Counted from the first letter of the stretch, positions 16,309-24,520 are shown. The stretch: 32,886 nucleotides of DNA from an uncultured Collinsella sp. (GCA_902489945.1 CABUBZ010000017.1:1-32886); one strand, 5' to 3'. Translations and numbers: made by a program. Notes: a model not told the origin generated them from the sequence alone.

Positions 16309-16629
16309 ATGGCTGACATTAAGCAGATTACCCCCGAGAACTTCGATTCCATCGTTAACGGCAGCCTGCCCGTGCTGGTCGATTTTTGGGCACCGTGGTG
16401 CGGGCCCTGCCGATCGCTCTCGCCCATCGTTGACGAGGTTGCCGATGAGCTGGCGGGCAAGCTTGCCGTTGCCAAATGCAACGTCGACGACAACCAGGAC
16501 CTGGCCATGAAGTATGGCGTCATGAGCATCCCCACGCTGATTGTGTTTAAGAACGGCGAAGAGATTGACCGCTCGGTTGGCGCTCTGCCCAAGGCGAGGC
16601 TGCAGGCGCTGCTGGAGAAGCATCTGTAA
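16309..16629 (+). CDS. trxA: Thioredoxin
   Basis: A 106-residue thioredoxin, a cytosolic protein-disulfide reductant. The active site is WCGPC with Cys31 and Cys34. The cis-Pro region SIPTLIVFKNGEEIDRSVGA and buried Asp (VDFWAPWC) are standard. The start is the ATG at 16309, with GGAGG immediately upstream; the frame's earlier opening at 16225 runs through the promoter. Length is normal. It is a single-gene unit ending before the terminator at 16741. No thioredoxin reductase is in the window. Confidence 0.97.
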   Translation: MADIKQITPENFDSIVNGSLPVLVDFWAPWCGPCRSLSPIVDEVADELAGKLAVAKCNVDDNQDLAMKYGVMSIPTLIVFKNGEEIDRSVGALPKARLQALLEKHL

Positions 16630-16740
16630 TACGCTTGTTACTTACCCGCCGTCCATGAGCGGTTTTGCACCGCTCGCCGGACTGCCGGGTGCAGCGCGTG
16701 CGACCACGGATAGTATGGTAGTCACAAACAGCCCCCAGTG

Positions 16741-16776
16741 AACGGGTGCGAGTCGCACAGACTCGCACCCGTTTTC
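16741..16776 (+). terminator. Rho-independent terminator after trx
   Basis: AACGGGTGCGAGT (16741-16753) pairs perfectly with 16761-16773 around a 7-nt loop, followed by TTTTCTT. A smaller hairpin, GAGCGGT/ACCGCTC at 16657-16675, precedes it without a T tract. Confidence 0.88.
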
Positions 16777-16850
16777 TTATGCAGCTGCGCACAGAGTGGG
16801 CGTAGTAAAATCTGAACCACTGAACTGCCCCATACAAAAGGAGATTTCCC

Positions 16851-17099
16851 ATGCATGATGTTGGAATGAACATGAGCCAGCTTGCCATGAGCGTCAAGCA
16901 GGTCGACGACACCATCGAGCTCGCTCACGAGTGGAGCCATCAGCTGCTGCATGCGACCGAGAATTTTGACATGGAGCGCATCGGCGCCAAGCTCGAGGCA
17001 GCCATGGCCGCGCTGCACGAGGCCCACGACGCACTCGAGGGCTACGAAGAGGCCATCGAGGCCGACCACAACTCCGTCGGCTCCGTGAAGCTGGTGTAA
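16851..17099 (+). CDS. Small protein of unknown function upstream of nikR
   Basis: An 82-residue, predicted all-helical, acidic protein with an AAAGGAG ribosome site. Sequence highlights are VDDTIELAHEWSHQLLHA (about 19-36) and KLEAAMAALHEAHDALEGYEEAIEA (about 46-70), the latter a heptad-like helix. It has Met- and His-containing stretches (MHDVGMNMSQ; HEWSHQLLH) but no cysteine. It ends one base before the nikR GTG, so it is translationally coupled to nikR. That suggests a role in nickel handling or in the same regulon. I do not recognise the family. Confidence 0.8.
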   Translation: MHDVGMNMSQLAMSVKQVDDTIELAHEWSHQLLHATENFDMERIGAKLEAAMAALHEAHDALEGYEEAIEADHNSVGSVKLV

Positions 17100-17100
17100 C

Positions 17101-17613
17101 GTGGCCGAACACGAGCACGGCTGCGGGTACGAGCACGAGCATCCACACGGGGCGGACGGTGACGCGGGCTGCCACTGTAGTGGTTCCGGCTCCGAGCTGG
17201 TCCGTTTTTCGGTTACCGCACCGGACGACCTGCTGCGCCGTTTTGACGAACAGATCGCGCGCCGCGGCAACGTGGCCAACCGCTCCGAGGCCGTGCGCGA
17301 CCTGATTCGCGCCTCGATCGCCAAGGAGCAGATGCGCACGCCCGATGAGCATGTTATCGGATCGCTCACCATGATCTACGACCACCATACCGGCGACCTG
17401 ACGCGCCGTCTGGACGAAGTGCAGCACGACTACACCGACGAGATCGTATCGACCATGCACGTGCATCTGGATCACCACAACTGCTTGGAGATTCTGGCGC
17501 TCAAGGGTCGCGGCGAGCGCGTCTACGAACTAGCCGACCGCCTGCTGGGCCTGCGCGGCGTTAAGCACGGCGAGCTCACGTGTGCCGCCACCAAGCAGAG
17601 CCTGGGGCTGTAG
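17101..17613 (+). CDS. nikR: NikR, nickel-responsive regulator with His/Cys-rich N-terminus
   Basis: A 170-residue ribbon-helix-helix regulator of nickel uptake or nickel enzymes. Residues ~32-75 are the RHH domain (RFSVTAPDDLLRRFDEQIARRG, NRSEAVRDLIRASI). Residues ~85-165 are the ACT-like nickel-sensing domain with HVHLDHHNCLEI and RGVKHGELTC, matching the NikR nickel-site context. The first ~31 residues are an extension absent from the ~133-residue E. coli form and rich in potential metal ligands (HEHGCGYEHEHPHG, GCHCSG). The GTG at 17101 is the only sensible start and is coupled to the preceding gene. It precedes hypF, consistent with nickel supply for a [NiFe]-hydrogenase. Confidence 0.93.
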   Translation: MAEHEHGCGYEHEHPHGADGDAGCHCSGSGSELVRFSVTAPDDLLRRFDEQIARRGNVANRSEAVRDLIRASIAKEQMRTPDEHVIGSLTMIYDHHTGDLTRRLDEVQHDYTDEIVSTMHVHLDHHNCLEILALKGRGERVYELADRLLGLRGVKHGELTCAATKQSLGL

Positions 17614-17615
17614 CG

Positions 17616-17640
17616 CACCTGTCCCTATTTGGTCGGTTTT
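17616..17640. repeat. Short CCTGTCCC-type repeat, nikR-hypF gap
   Basis: CACCTGTCCCTATTTGGTCG followed by GTTTT resembles the repeat pieces at 35-58, 27146-27181 and 30890-30928. Only one arm of the hairpin is present here. It directly follows the nikR stop. Confidence 0.5.
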
Positions 17641-17655
17641 GATGAGGGGTGTCGC

Positions 17656-20124
17656 ATGCGACATGTGCATATTCATGTAACGGGCATTGTGCAGGGCGTT
17701 GGCATGCGGCCGTTTGTGTATCGCGAGGCCATGGCGCATGGCATTTGCGGATGGGTGCTCAACGCGGGCGACGGCGTGCATATCGAAGCGCATGCTCTGG
17801 CCGGTGCGCTCGATGCTTTTGTTGCCGCGCTTTCTGAGCATGCGCCTGCGGCAGCCCGCGTAGAGCATGTCGAGGTTGTGGACCTGGCAGCCAACGGTTG
17901 GGATGCCGCCAATGAACAGGGTTTTCGCATCGTAGCATCGCAGGACCAGACCGCGCACACGACGCTCGTCTCGCCCGATATCGCCACCTGCGACGATTGC
18001 CTGCGTGAGCTGTTCGATCCCGCCGACCGACGCTATCACTACCCCTTTATCAACTGCACTAACTGCGGCCCACGCTTTACCATCATCCGATCGCTGCCTT
18101 ATGACCGAGCGGCTACCTCGATGGACCGTTTTCCCATGTGTCCTGAGTGTGCCGCGGAGTATGCCGACCCACTCGACCGGCGTTTTCACGCGCAGCCCGA
18201 TGCCTGCTTTAATTGCGGGCCGCATATCATGTGGCGCGAAGCGAGCGTGGGCGATGAGCCGGGCGAAGCCGCCGCGCCGCTGGCCGTCGGCACCACGCGC
18301 GAGACCAGCGACGCCATTATCGACCGCTGCGTTGAGCTGCTGGCCGTTGGTGGCATCGTCGCCATCAAGGGCCTGGGCGGATTCCATCTATCCTGTGACG
18401 CCTCCAACGAGCAGGCGGTAGCCGAGCTTCGCCGCCGTAAACGCCGCAGCAACAAGCCACTTGCCGTTATGGTGCGCAGCCTTGCCGACGCTGAACGCCT
18501 GTGCCATATCAGCGACGTTGAGCGCGGCTTGCTGGCCGGCAGCATTCGCCCCATTGTGCTGCTGCGCCGACGTGCTGTTTGCGAGAGCGGTGATTCTCCC
18601 GACGCCCTCGCGCTCGCACCGTCCGTCGCGCGCGACCTGCCCGAGCTCGGCGTTATGCTCCCCTACACCCCGCTTCAGCATCTGCTGCTTGCCGCGGCAG
18701 AAGCCCGCGGTATGCACGCGCTTGTCATGACTAGCGGAAACCTGAGCGAAGAGCCCATCGAGACCGACGACGATCTTGCCTGGGAACACCTCGTTGCCGC
18801 CGGCATCGCCGATGCGTTGCTCGGCAACGACCGCGCGATCCTCTCGCGCTACGACGACTCTGTAGTGCGCGTGGTCGACGGCGCCGTTATGCCCGTGCGC
18901 CGCGCTCGCGGATATGCACCCCAGCCGCTGCCGTTGCCGGCGCTCGACGGCACTCCGTCCTGCGTGCTCGCCTGTGGGCCACAACAAAAGGCCACGATTG
19001 CGCTCACGCGTGAAGGGGCGAACGGCGAGGCAACCTGTTTTGTGTCGCAGCATATCGGCGATGTTGAAAACGGCGGGACCTTCGATGCCTGGAACGCCGC
19101 GCGCGCACGCTTGGAAGATCTCTTTGACTTGGCGCCCGCCGCCTTAGCCTGCGATGTACATCCCAGCTATCTATCGAGCCAGTGGGCGCGCGAGCAGGCG
19201 CGAAAATGCAATCTGCCGCTCGTCGAGGTGCAGCACCATCATGCGCATATCGCGAGCGTAATGGCCGAGGCTATCGCCGCGGGCCAGCTTACAACCGACG
19301 AGCGCGTCCTTGGCATCGCCTTTGACGGCACCGGCGCCGGTACCGATGGGACCATTTGGGGCGGCGAGTTTCTTGTTGCCAGCCTTGGCGGCTTTGAGCG
19401 CGCCGCGCATTTGCGCACCTGGGCGCTCCCCGGCGGGGCGGCCTCCGTGCGCGACGCCCGCCGCAACGCCTTTGCCCTGCTCAGTGAGCTCGGCCTGCTC
19501 GAGCACCCAGGCGCCGCTCGGCTTTTGGACAGCCTCGACGAGCAAACGCGCAGCGTGACAGCCACCATGATCGAGCGCGGCATCAACAGCCCGCGTACCA
19601 GCAGCATGGGGCGTCTCTTTGATGCCGCGGCAGCAATTCTGGGCATCTGCGACAAGGCAACCTACGAGGGCGAACCCGCCATAGAATTCGAAGCCGCCGC
19701 CTGGCGCGCGCTCAGCAGTGAAAGTGCCTGCCCCACCGGCAATATGGCCAGCTTTTCCGTAACCGAATCATCCCGTCCGGACGACTGCCATGTTCTGAAC
19801 TCCAGACCGCTTATTGAGGCGCTTTTGGAGGGAATCAGGACCGGCGTGCCCGCCGGCAAGATCGCGCTCGACTTCCATGTCACCATCGCACGCGCGTCGA
19901 CCCGCATCGCAAGCGAGATCTGCGTCCGTGAAGGCATCGACACCGTCGTGCTCTCGGGCGGCGTGTTCATGAACCGACTCCTGCTTCAGTTCCTCACCCG
20001 CGAGCTCAAAAGCGCAGGCCTTACTGTCCTTGTCCCCCACACCGCACCCGTCAATGACGGCTGCATCGCCTACGGTCAGACGGCGGTCGCAAGCGCTCGC
20101 CTCGCGCAGACAGCATCGCGATAG
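17656..20124 (+). CDS. hypF: Carbamoyltransferase HypF
   Basis: An 822-residue hydrogenase maturation factor. It makes carbamoyl-adenylate from carbamoyl phosphate and transfers the carbamoyl group to the C-terminal Cys of HypE, the source of the CN ligands of the NiFe centre. Domains in order: acylphosphatase (1-90, VTGIVQGVGMRPFVY), two zinc fingers (about 100-190, CDDC..CTNCG and CPEC..CFNCG), YrdC/Sua5-like nucleotide domain (about 205-390, GIVAIKGLGGFHL, RRRKRRSNKPLAVM) and Kae1/TobZ-like domain (about 410-822, VQHHHAHIASVMAE, GIAFDGTGAGTDG, VLSGGVFMN). Start at ATG 17656 with GAGGGG upstream. Normal length. First gene of the hyp group here. Confidence 0.97.
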   Translation: MRHVHIHVTGIVQGVGMRPFVYREAMAHGICGWVLNAGDGVHIEAHALAGALDAFVAALSEHAPAAARVEHVEVVDLAANGWDAANEQGFRIVASQDQTAHTTLVSPDIATCDDCLRELFDPADRRYHYPFINCTNCGPRFTIIRSLPYDRAATSMDRFPMCPECAAEYADPLDRRFHAQPDACFNCGPHIMWREASVGDEPGEAAAPLAVGTTRETSDAIIDRCVELLAVGGIVAIKGLGGFHLSCDASNEQAVAELRRRKRRSNKPLAVMVRSLADAERLCHISDVERGLLAGSIRPIVLLRRRAVCESGDSPDALALAPSVARDLPELGVMLPYTPLQHLLLAAAEARGMHALVMTSGNLSEEPIETDDDLAWEHLVAAGIADALLGNDRAILSRYDDSVVRVVDGAVMPVRRARGYAPQPLPLPALDGTPSCVLACGPQQKATIALTREGANGEATCFVSQHIGDVENGGTFDAWNAARARLEDLFDLAPAALACDVHPSYLSSQWAREQARKCNLPLVEVQHHHAHIASVMAEAIAAGQLTTDERVLGIAFDGTGAGTDGTIWGGEFLVASLGGFERAAHLRTWALPGGAASVRDARRNAFALLSELGLLEHPGAARLLDSLDEQTRSVTATMIERGINSPRTSSMGRLFDAAAAILGICDKATYEGEPAIEFEAAAWRALSSESACPTGNMASFSVTESSRPDDCHVLNSRPLIEALLEGIRTGVPAGKIALDFHVTIARASTRIASEICVREGIDTVVLSGGVFMNRLLLQFLTRELKSAGLTVLVPHTAPVNDGCIAYGQTAVASARLAQTASR

Positions 20125-20255
20125 GCTGTTTTGCCAGCCTGCGCGTCGCCGTCTCACAGGTGTAACGCGTTTGCTCGTGACTCCCGCGAGCGCTACCATC
20201 AACTGATGGGTAATTAGGCGCCTATCCAGCGCAAAACGTATAAAAGGGGAACATT

Positions 20256-20516
20256 ATGTGCCTTGCCGTTCCCGGTAAAGTGGTCAAACGCGACGACGAC
20301 CTTAAGGCGACCGTCGACATGATGGGCATCGAGCGCCCCGTTTCGCTGCGCCTCGTGCCGACGGCACAGGTAGGCGACTATATTCTCGTGCACGCCGGCT
20401 TTGGCATTCAGATTGTCGACGAGCAGGAGGCGCAGGAGACGCTCGACCTGGTCAGCACCATGACCGAGCTGGCCAAAGAGGACCAGCTGGCCACCAACCC
20501 GGCAGAGGCTTACTAG
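20256..20516 (+). CDS. hypC: Hydrogenase maturation chaperone HypC
   Basis: An 86-residue chaperone of the HypC/HybG family. It carries the Fe(CN)2CO unit with HypD and docks on the hydrogenase large subunit. The N-terminal MCLAVPGKV contains the essential Cys2, which follows removal of Met1. AAAGGGG lies before the ATG. It is 131 nt behind hypF, in a gap that may contain its own promoter (TTGCTC and TACCAT, 17 bp apart near 20171-20199). Its TAG overlaps the hypD GTG by one base. Confidence 0.95.
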   Translation: MCLAVPGKVVKRDDDLKATVDMMGIERPVSLRLVPTAQVGDYILVHAGFGIQIVDEQEAQETLDLVSTMTELAKEDQLATNPAEAY

Positions 20517-21628
20517 TGGCGGCCGGACAGCCGGTTCGCTCCGGTATCGACTTTTCGGCATTCCGCGACCCCAAGCTGGCTCGCGAGCTCATCGATCGTA
20601 TTCACGAGCTTGTCGGCAACCGCAGCATCAACCTTATGGAAGTCTGCGGTACGCATACCGTGAGCATCGGTCGCTATGGCTTTCGCTCCATTATGCCTGC
20701 CGGGCTCAAACTGCTGAGCGGTCCGGGGTGCCCCGTCTGTGTTACCGCCAACCGCGATATCGACCATGCAATCGCGCTCGCCAAGATGGACGGCGCCATC
20801 ATCACCACCTTTGGCGACATGATGCGCGTGCCCGGGTCGTCTACCTCGCTTGCCGCGCAAAAGGCAGCCGGACGCGACATCCGCATCGTCTACTCGCCAC
20901 TCGACGCGCTCGATATTGCCGAGCACAACCCCGACCGCCCGGTCATCTTTATGGGCGTGGGCTTTGAGACCACGACGCCCACCATCGCCGCCGCCATCCT
21001 AGAGGCAGATGCGCGCGGGCTCCAGAACTTCTCGGTCTATTGCGCCCACAAGACCACGCCACCGGCGCTGCGCGCGATTGCCAACGACCCCGAGACGACC
21101 ATCGACGGCTTTATCCTGCCGGGCCATGTCGCCACCATCACAGGGCTTGCACCCTTTGGCTTTTTGGCCGACGAGTTTAAGACCCCGGGCGTGGTTACCG
21201 GATTTGAGCCGGTCGATATTCTGCAGGGCATCTGCATGCTAGTGCAGATGGTCGTTGAGGGGAGGCCCGCGATCGACAACGCGTACCGTCGCGGCGTCAA
21301 TGCGGACGGTAATCCCGTAGCGCGCCAGCTGGTCGAGCAGGTGTTTGAGCCGTGCGATACCACGTGGCGCGGGCTGGGACCGATTGCCGCCTCGGGCCTT
21401 TCCATCCGCCCCGAGTTCTCGCGCTTTGACGCCGGCGTTCGCCATGACGTTCCGATCGAGCCGACGGTCGAGCCGCGCGGATGCCGTTGCGGCGACGTGC
21501 TGCGCGGGGCAATCGCGCCGAGCGACTGCCCGTTGTTCGGCCACGCCTGCACGCCCGAGCATCCTGTTGGCCCGTGCATGGTGAGCTCGGAAGGCAGCTG
21601 CGCGGCACATTATCGTTATCATGACTAG
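20516..21628 (+). CDS. hypD: Hydrogenase maturation factor HypD
   Basis: A 370-residue [4Fe-4S] scaffold on which the Fe(CN)2CO moiety is built with HypC and HypE. Conserved cysteines are visible in MEVCGTHT, LLSGPGCPVC and the C-terminal cluster (RGCRCGDVL, SDCPLFGHAC, GPCMVSSEGSCAAHYRY). GVGFETTTPTIAAA is also a family motif. It starts with GTG at 20516 overlapping the hypC stop. Length is normal. hypE follows after 29 nt. Confidence 0.97.
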   Translation: MAAGQPVRSGIDFSAFRDPKLARELIDRIHELVGNRSINLMEVCGTHTVSIGRYGFRSIMPAGLKLLSGPGCPVCVTANRDIDHAIALAKMDGAIITTFGDMMRVPGSSTSLAAQKAAGRDIRIVYSPLDALDIAEHNPDRPVIFMGVGFETTTPTIAAAILEADARGLQNFSVYCAHKTTPPALRAIANDPETTIDGFILPGHVATITGLAPFGFLADEFKTPGVVTGFEPVDILQGICMLVQMVVEGRPAIDNAYRRGVNADGNPVARQLVEQVFEPCDTTWRGLGPIAASGLSIRPEFSRFDAGVRHDVPIEPTVEPRGCRCGDVLRGAIAPSDCPLFGHACTPEHPVGPCMVSSEGSCAAHYRYHD

Positions 21629-21657
21629 CCCAAACACCCTCGATTGGAGTTTTCGAT

Positions 21658-22692
21658 ATGTCCCATAGCGTCACCGATAGCACTGTCCTGCTGGGCCACG
21701 GCTCCGGCGGGCAGATGATGAAGCGCATTATCGACGAGGTCTTTCTGGATGCCTTTGGGTCGCCCGAGCTGCTCGAAGGCAACGATGCCGGTGTCGCCGC
21801 CCTGCCCGCGAGCGGGCACATCGCCATGTCGACCGACAGCTTTGTGGTGACGCCGCAGTTCTTTCCCGGCGGCAATATCGGCAGGCTCGCCGTGTGCGGA
21901 ACCGTCAACGATGTTGCGACCTCGGGTGCCAACGTGCGCTTCCTTTCGTGCGGCTTTATCCTCGAAGAGGGCTATCCTATGGATAAGCTGCGCCAGATTG
22001 TGCAGACCATGGCCGAGACGGCGCGCGAGGCGGGCGTCAAAATCATCACCGGCGACACCAAGGTGGTCGAGCGCGGCGGAGCTGACGGCGTCTACATCAA
22101 CACCGCCGGCGTGGGCGAGGTTCCCGCGGGCGTGACGCTCAGCGGCGCCAGCTGCCAGCCCGGCGACGTCGTCCTGGTCTCGGGCACGCTGGGCGACCAC
22201 GGCATCGCCATCATGAGCCAGCGCGAGGGCCTGGCGTTCTCGAGCAGCATCGAGAGCGACGCCGCGCCCCTCAACCACCTGATTGCCGACGTGCTGGCCG
22301 CCGCCCCCGACACGCGTTGCTTCCGCGACCCCACGCGCGGTGGCCTGGCATCCACGCTCAACGAGTTTGCCCAGGCCAGCGGCGTTGCCATGGAGATTGA
22401 CGAGGACGCCGTACCCGTGCGCCCCGACGTGCAGGCCGCCTGCGAGATGCTCGGCTACGACGTGCTGCAGGTTGCCAACGAGGGCAAGATGGTCGCCGTG
22501 GTGCCAGCCGAGCAGGCCGACGCGGCGCTAGCAGCCATGCGTGCCGCCCGCTACGGCGAGAACGCCGCCATCATCGGTCGCGTGCTGCCGGTCGCCGAAG
22601 GTGCTCGTCCCGCCGTTCGCGTGCGCACCGGCTGGGGCTCGACGCGTATCCTCGACATGCTCGTGGGAGAGCAGCTGCCGAGGATTTGCTAG
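21658..22692 (+). CDS. hypE: Carbamoyl dehydratase HypE
   Basis: A 344-residue PurM/SelD-fold enzyme. It dehydrates the thiocarbamate on its terminal Cys to thiocyanate, using ATP, and passes CN to iron on HypCD. LLGHGSGGQMMKRI lies at the N-terminus. ATP-site residues are in GGNIGRLAVCGTVNDVATSGA and TGDTKVVERGGADGVYINTAG. DPTRGGLASTLNEFA is also conserved. The C-terminus ends LPRIC, so the acceptor Cys is the last residue as required. Last hyp gene in the window; hypA, hypB and hydrogenase structural genes are not here. Confidence 0.97.
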   Translation: MSHSVTDSTVLLGHGSGGQMMKRIIDEVFLDAFGSPELLEGNDAGVAALPASGHIAMSTDSFVVTPQFFPGGNIGRLAVCGTVNDVATSGANVRFLSCGFILEEGYPMDKLRQIVQTMAETAREAGVKIITGDTKVVERGGADGVYINTAGVGEVPAGVTLSGASCQPGDVVLVSGTLGDHGIAIMSQREGLAFSSSIESDAAPLNHLIADVLAAAPDTRCFRDPTRGGLASTLNEFAQASGVAMEIDEDAVPVRPDVQAACEMLGYDVLQVANEGKMVAVVPAEQADAALAAMRAARYGENAAIIGRVLPVAEGARPAVRVRTGWGSTRILDMLVGEQLPRIC

Positions 22693-22818
22693 CGGACATG
22701 GCGCGCAGCCGCCGCAGTGCAACTCAAGGTTGTTACAGATATTCAGATTCCAGGCACGCCCGACGTGCAGGGCCAGTATCATGGGGTGCGCTTTACAACT
22801 CAAACGGCAGGAGCACCC

Positions 22819-23487
22819 ATGGCAGCAGCGTTTTCCCATGTGATTTTTGATTTGGACGGCACCATCCTCAACACGCTCGAGGATCTGGCGGCCGCCGGCA
22901 ACCATACCTGCGAGATGCACGGCTGGCCCACGTTTGCCGTGGACGAGTACCGCTACAAGGTGGGAAACGGCATGCTCAAACTGGTCGAGCGCTTTATGCC
23001 CGCCGAGTACGCGGGCGACGGCCGCGTGTTTGAGCAGACGCTTGCCGAGTTTAGGGCCTATTACGGCGAGCACAAGGAGGACCACACTGCCCCCTATGCC
23101 GGTACTATCGAGATGCTCGACCGCCTGCGCGCCGCGGGCGTGCAGCTTGCCGTGCTCACCAACAAGGACCACGTCTCGGCGGTTCCGCTTATCGAGAAAT
23201 ACTTTGGTTCCGAGCGCTTTGCGCTGGTGCAGGGCCGAGTCGATGCGTTTCCTCCCAAGCCCGAGGCGCCTGTTACGCTGCATGTGATGAAAGAGCTAGG
23301 CGCCGATCCGGCAACCACACTCTATGTAGGCGATTCCAATGTCGATATCCTGACCGGTCACAATGCCGGCCTCAAGAGCGCCGGTGTCAGCTGGGGCTTC
23401 CGCGGCCGCGCAGAGCTGAAAGCCGCCGGCGCCGACTACGTGGTGGACACCCAAGACGAGCTCTCGGCGCTGATTCTGGGCGAGTAG
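22819..23487 (+). CDS. HAD phosphatase, phosphoglycolate-phosphatase-like
   Basis: A 222-residue haloacid-dehalogenase-type phosphatase of the Gph/PGP subgroup (C1 cap). Motif I is FDLDGTILNT (Asp nucleophile and acid/base). Motif II is AVLTNKD. The motif III Lys is in FPPKPEAP. Motif IV is LYVGDSNVDI. The helical cap lies about 20-85. The start is set at ATG 22819 (MAAAFSHVIF) with GGCAGGAG upstream; the frame opens earlier at 22717 without a ribosome site. Substrate cannot be read from the sequence; phosphoglycolate is common for the group. It lies 126 nt behind hypE. Confidence 0.88.
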   Translation: MAAAFSHVIFDLDGTILNTLEDLAAAGNHTCEMHGWPTFAVDEYRYKVGNGMLKLVERFMPAEYAGDGRVFEQTLAEFRAYYGEHKEDHTAPYAGTIEMLDRLRAAGVQLAVLTNKDHVSAVPLIEKYFGSERFALVQGRVDAFPPKPEAPVTLHVMKELGADPATTLYVGDSNVDILTGHNAGLKSAGVSWGFRGRAELKAAGADYVVDTQDELSALILGE

Positions 23488-23527
23488 CGGGGCTGTCGCT
23501 CAACACGGCTGCATAGATTCTGTCGCG

Positions 23528-23699
23528 CGGAAAGCGCATCCCGTTTTGCCGCCCCAGAATGGGATGCGCTTTCCGGTTGAGCCTTGTCGGGGAAACGGCA
23601 TCCCGTTTCAGAGCAATATTCCGGGTCGCACTTTCCACAACCCACCCCATCCGGAAACCGCGACCCGCTATTCGGCCAAATACCGGCTCGTATTTTCCC
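23528..23699. repeat. Palindrome array B, three 48-bp units
   Basis: Units lie at 23528-23575, 23590-23637 and 23652-23699, each 48 bp, with 14-bp spacers. The period is exactly 62 bp, as in array A. Unit 1 has a perfect 15-bp stem (CGGAAAGCGCATCCC). Unit 2 has end bases changed (GGGAAA...TTTCCA). Unit 3 pairs less well but keeps the loop CGGCCAAATA shared with array A unit 2. The array lies downstream of the HAD gene. Confidence 0.85.
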
Positions 23700-23771
23700 G
23701 AGCATTCGATGCAACGCTGGCGCAAGGAGTGTCCCCAACTGCCGGCAGAAAAGGAACGTCCCCAAGTGCCG

Positions 23772-23959
23772 CCCCAATGACTACCATGGCAACGCCGCAG
23801 GTAGAGGACGGACAGCGAGCGGGCACCAGAGCGAACAAATTGGCATGAAAAGAGGACGGCATAGACCTTCTGGTCATGCCGTCCTCTTTGAATGACAAGT
23901 TGTCGCTCTGGTGCCCGCGCAGCGTCGAGCAGTTGCGGCGTTTGGTAAAACGCCGCAAC
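23772..23959 (-). repeat. Structured ~190-bp intergenic element, copy 3
   Basis: Same length and plan as copy 1. The outer stem has 15 perfect pairs (23904-23918 with 23819-23833). The inner stem (23872-23889 with 23849-23867) has a one-base bulge at the same place as copy 1. The terminal hairpin (23948-23959 with 23932-23943) has a plus-strand GGTA loop. Stem bases differ from copy 1 in both arms together, so pairing is preserved. It ends 3 nt from the stop codon of the minus-strand lipoprotein gene. Upstream lie duplicated GTCCCCAA-NTGCC motifs (near 23732 and 23757). Confidence 0.82.
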
Positions 23960-23962
23960 AAA

Positions 23963-24520
23963 CTAGCTCAGCATCGCATCCATCATCTCGGAGTTGACGG
24001 AGTCGTCGGCAGACCACTCGCCGTCATCGTTGCAGGTGTACTTGAAGATAACCGTGGTCTTCCTGGGCTCGGTGGCCTTGGTCACATCGACCATCACCTG
24101 GCCGGCCATCTTGTACAGCTCGTCATCGGAAGGAACCGTGTCGAGTGCAGCGACCTTCTCCTGATACTGGGTGGAGAAGTCCTCGACGATCTTGTTCATG
24201 GACTTGCAGGTGATGGAGACCTCGGCGGTTGCAACGCCCTTGTCCTCGTCGACCGTCACGTCGCCGATCTCGTAGTCAAAGCCCTCGAGGTAGGTCTTGG
24301 CATACTCCTTGGGATCGATACCCAGCTGCTCGAACTCGTCGCCCGAAGCCTCCTCCAGGCCAGAGAGGAAATCGTCACCACCGTTTTTGACCTCATCGAA
24401 CTGAGTCGTAAGGTCCTCGGTGATGAGCTCTTCGATCGAAGGGCCTCCGCAGCCGGAGAGCACGACCACGCACGCAACCAAGACGGCCATGAGGGGCGCA
24501 AGCAGCAGCTTCTTTTTCAT
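23963..24520 (-). CDS. Lipoprotein of unknown function
   Basis: A 185-residue secreted lipoprotein. The signal peptide MKKKLLLAPLMAVLVACVVV ends in the lipobox LSGC, giving a lipid-modified Cys24, after which GGPSIEEL begins the mature part. The mature protein is acidic, helical near its start (TTQFDEVKNGGDDFLSGLEEA) and then beta-like (GDVTVDEDKGVATAEVSITCKS; TTVIFKYTCNDDGEW), resembling DUF-type lipoproteins common in actinobacteria. Two Cys remain in the mature domain (ITCKS, YTCND) and may pair. A GGGAGGAA ribosome site precedes ATG 24520; the longer frame to 24730 is not supported. Monocistronic. Confidence 0.85.
   Translation of the reverse strand: MKKKLLLAPLMAVLVACVVVLSGCGGPSIEELITEDLTTQFDEVKNGGDDFLSGLEEASGDEFEQLGIDPKEYAKTYLEGFDYEIGDVTVDEDKGVATAEVSITCKSMNKIVEDFSTQYQEKVAALDTVPSDDELYKMAGQVMVDVTKATEPRKTTVIFKYTCNDDGEWSADDSVNSEMMDAMLS

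Noticed and set aside
16711..16776. Small RNA from a TAGTAT box to the trx terminator
   Set aside because: The -35 match is poor and the terminator is explained by trx read-through; nothing else supports a separate RNA.
22693..22818. N-terminal extension or separate promoter of the HAD gene
   Set aside because: The in-frame extension lacks a ribosome site, and possible -35/-10 boxes near 22737-22783 fit poorly.
23528..23699. CRISPR array
   Set aside because: The periodic units are themselves palindromic and differ from each other, spacers are only 14 bp, there are two or three units, and no cas gene is near.
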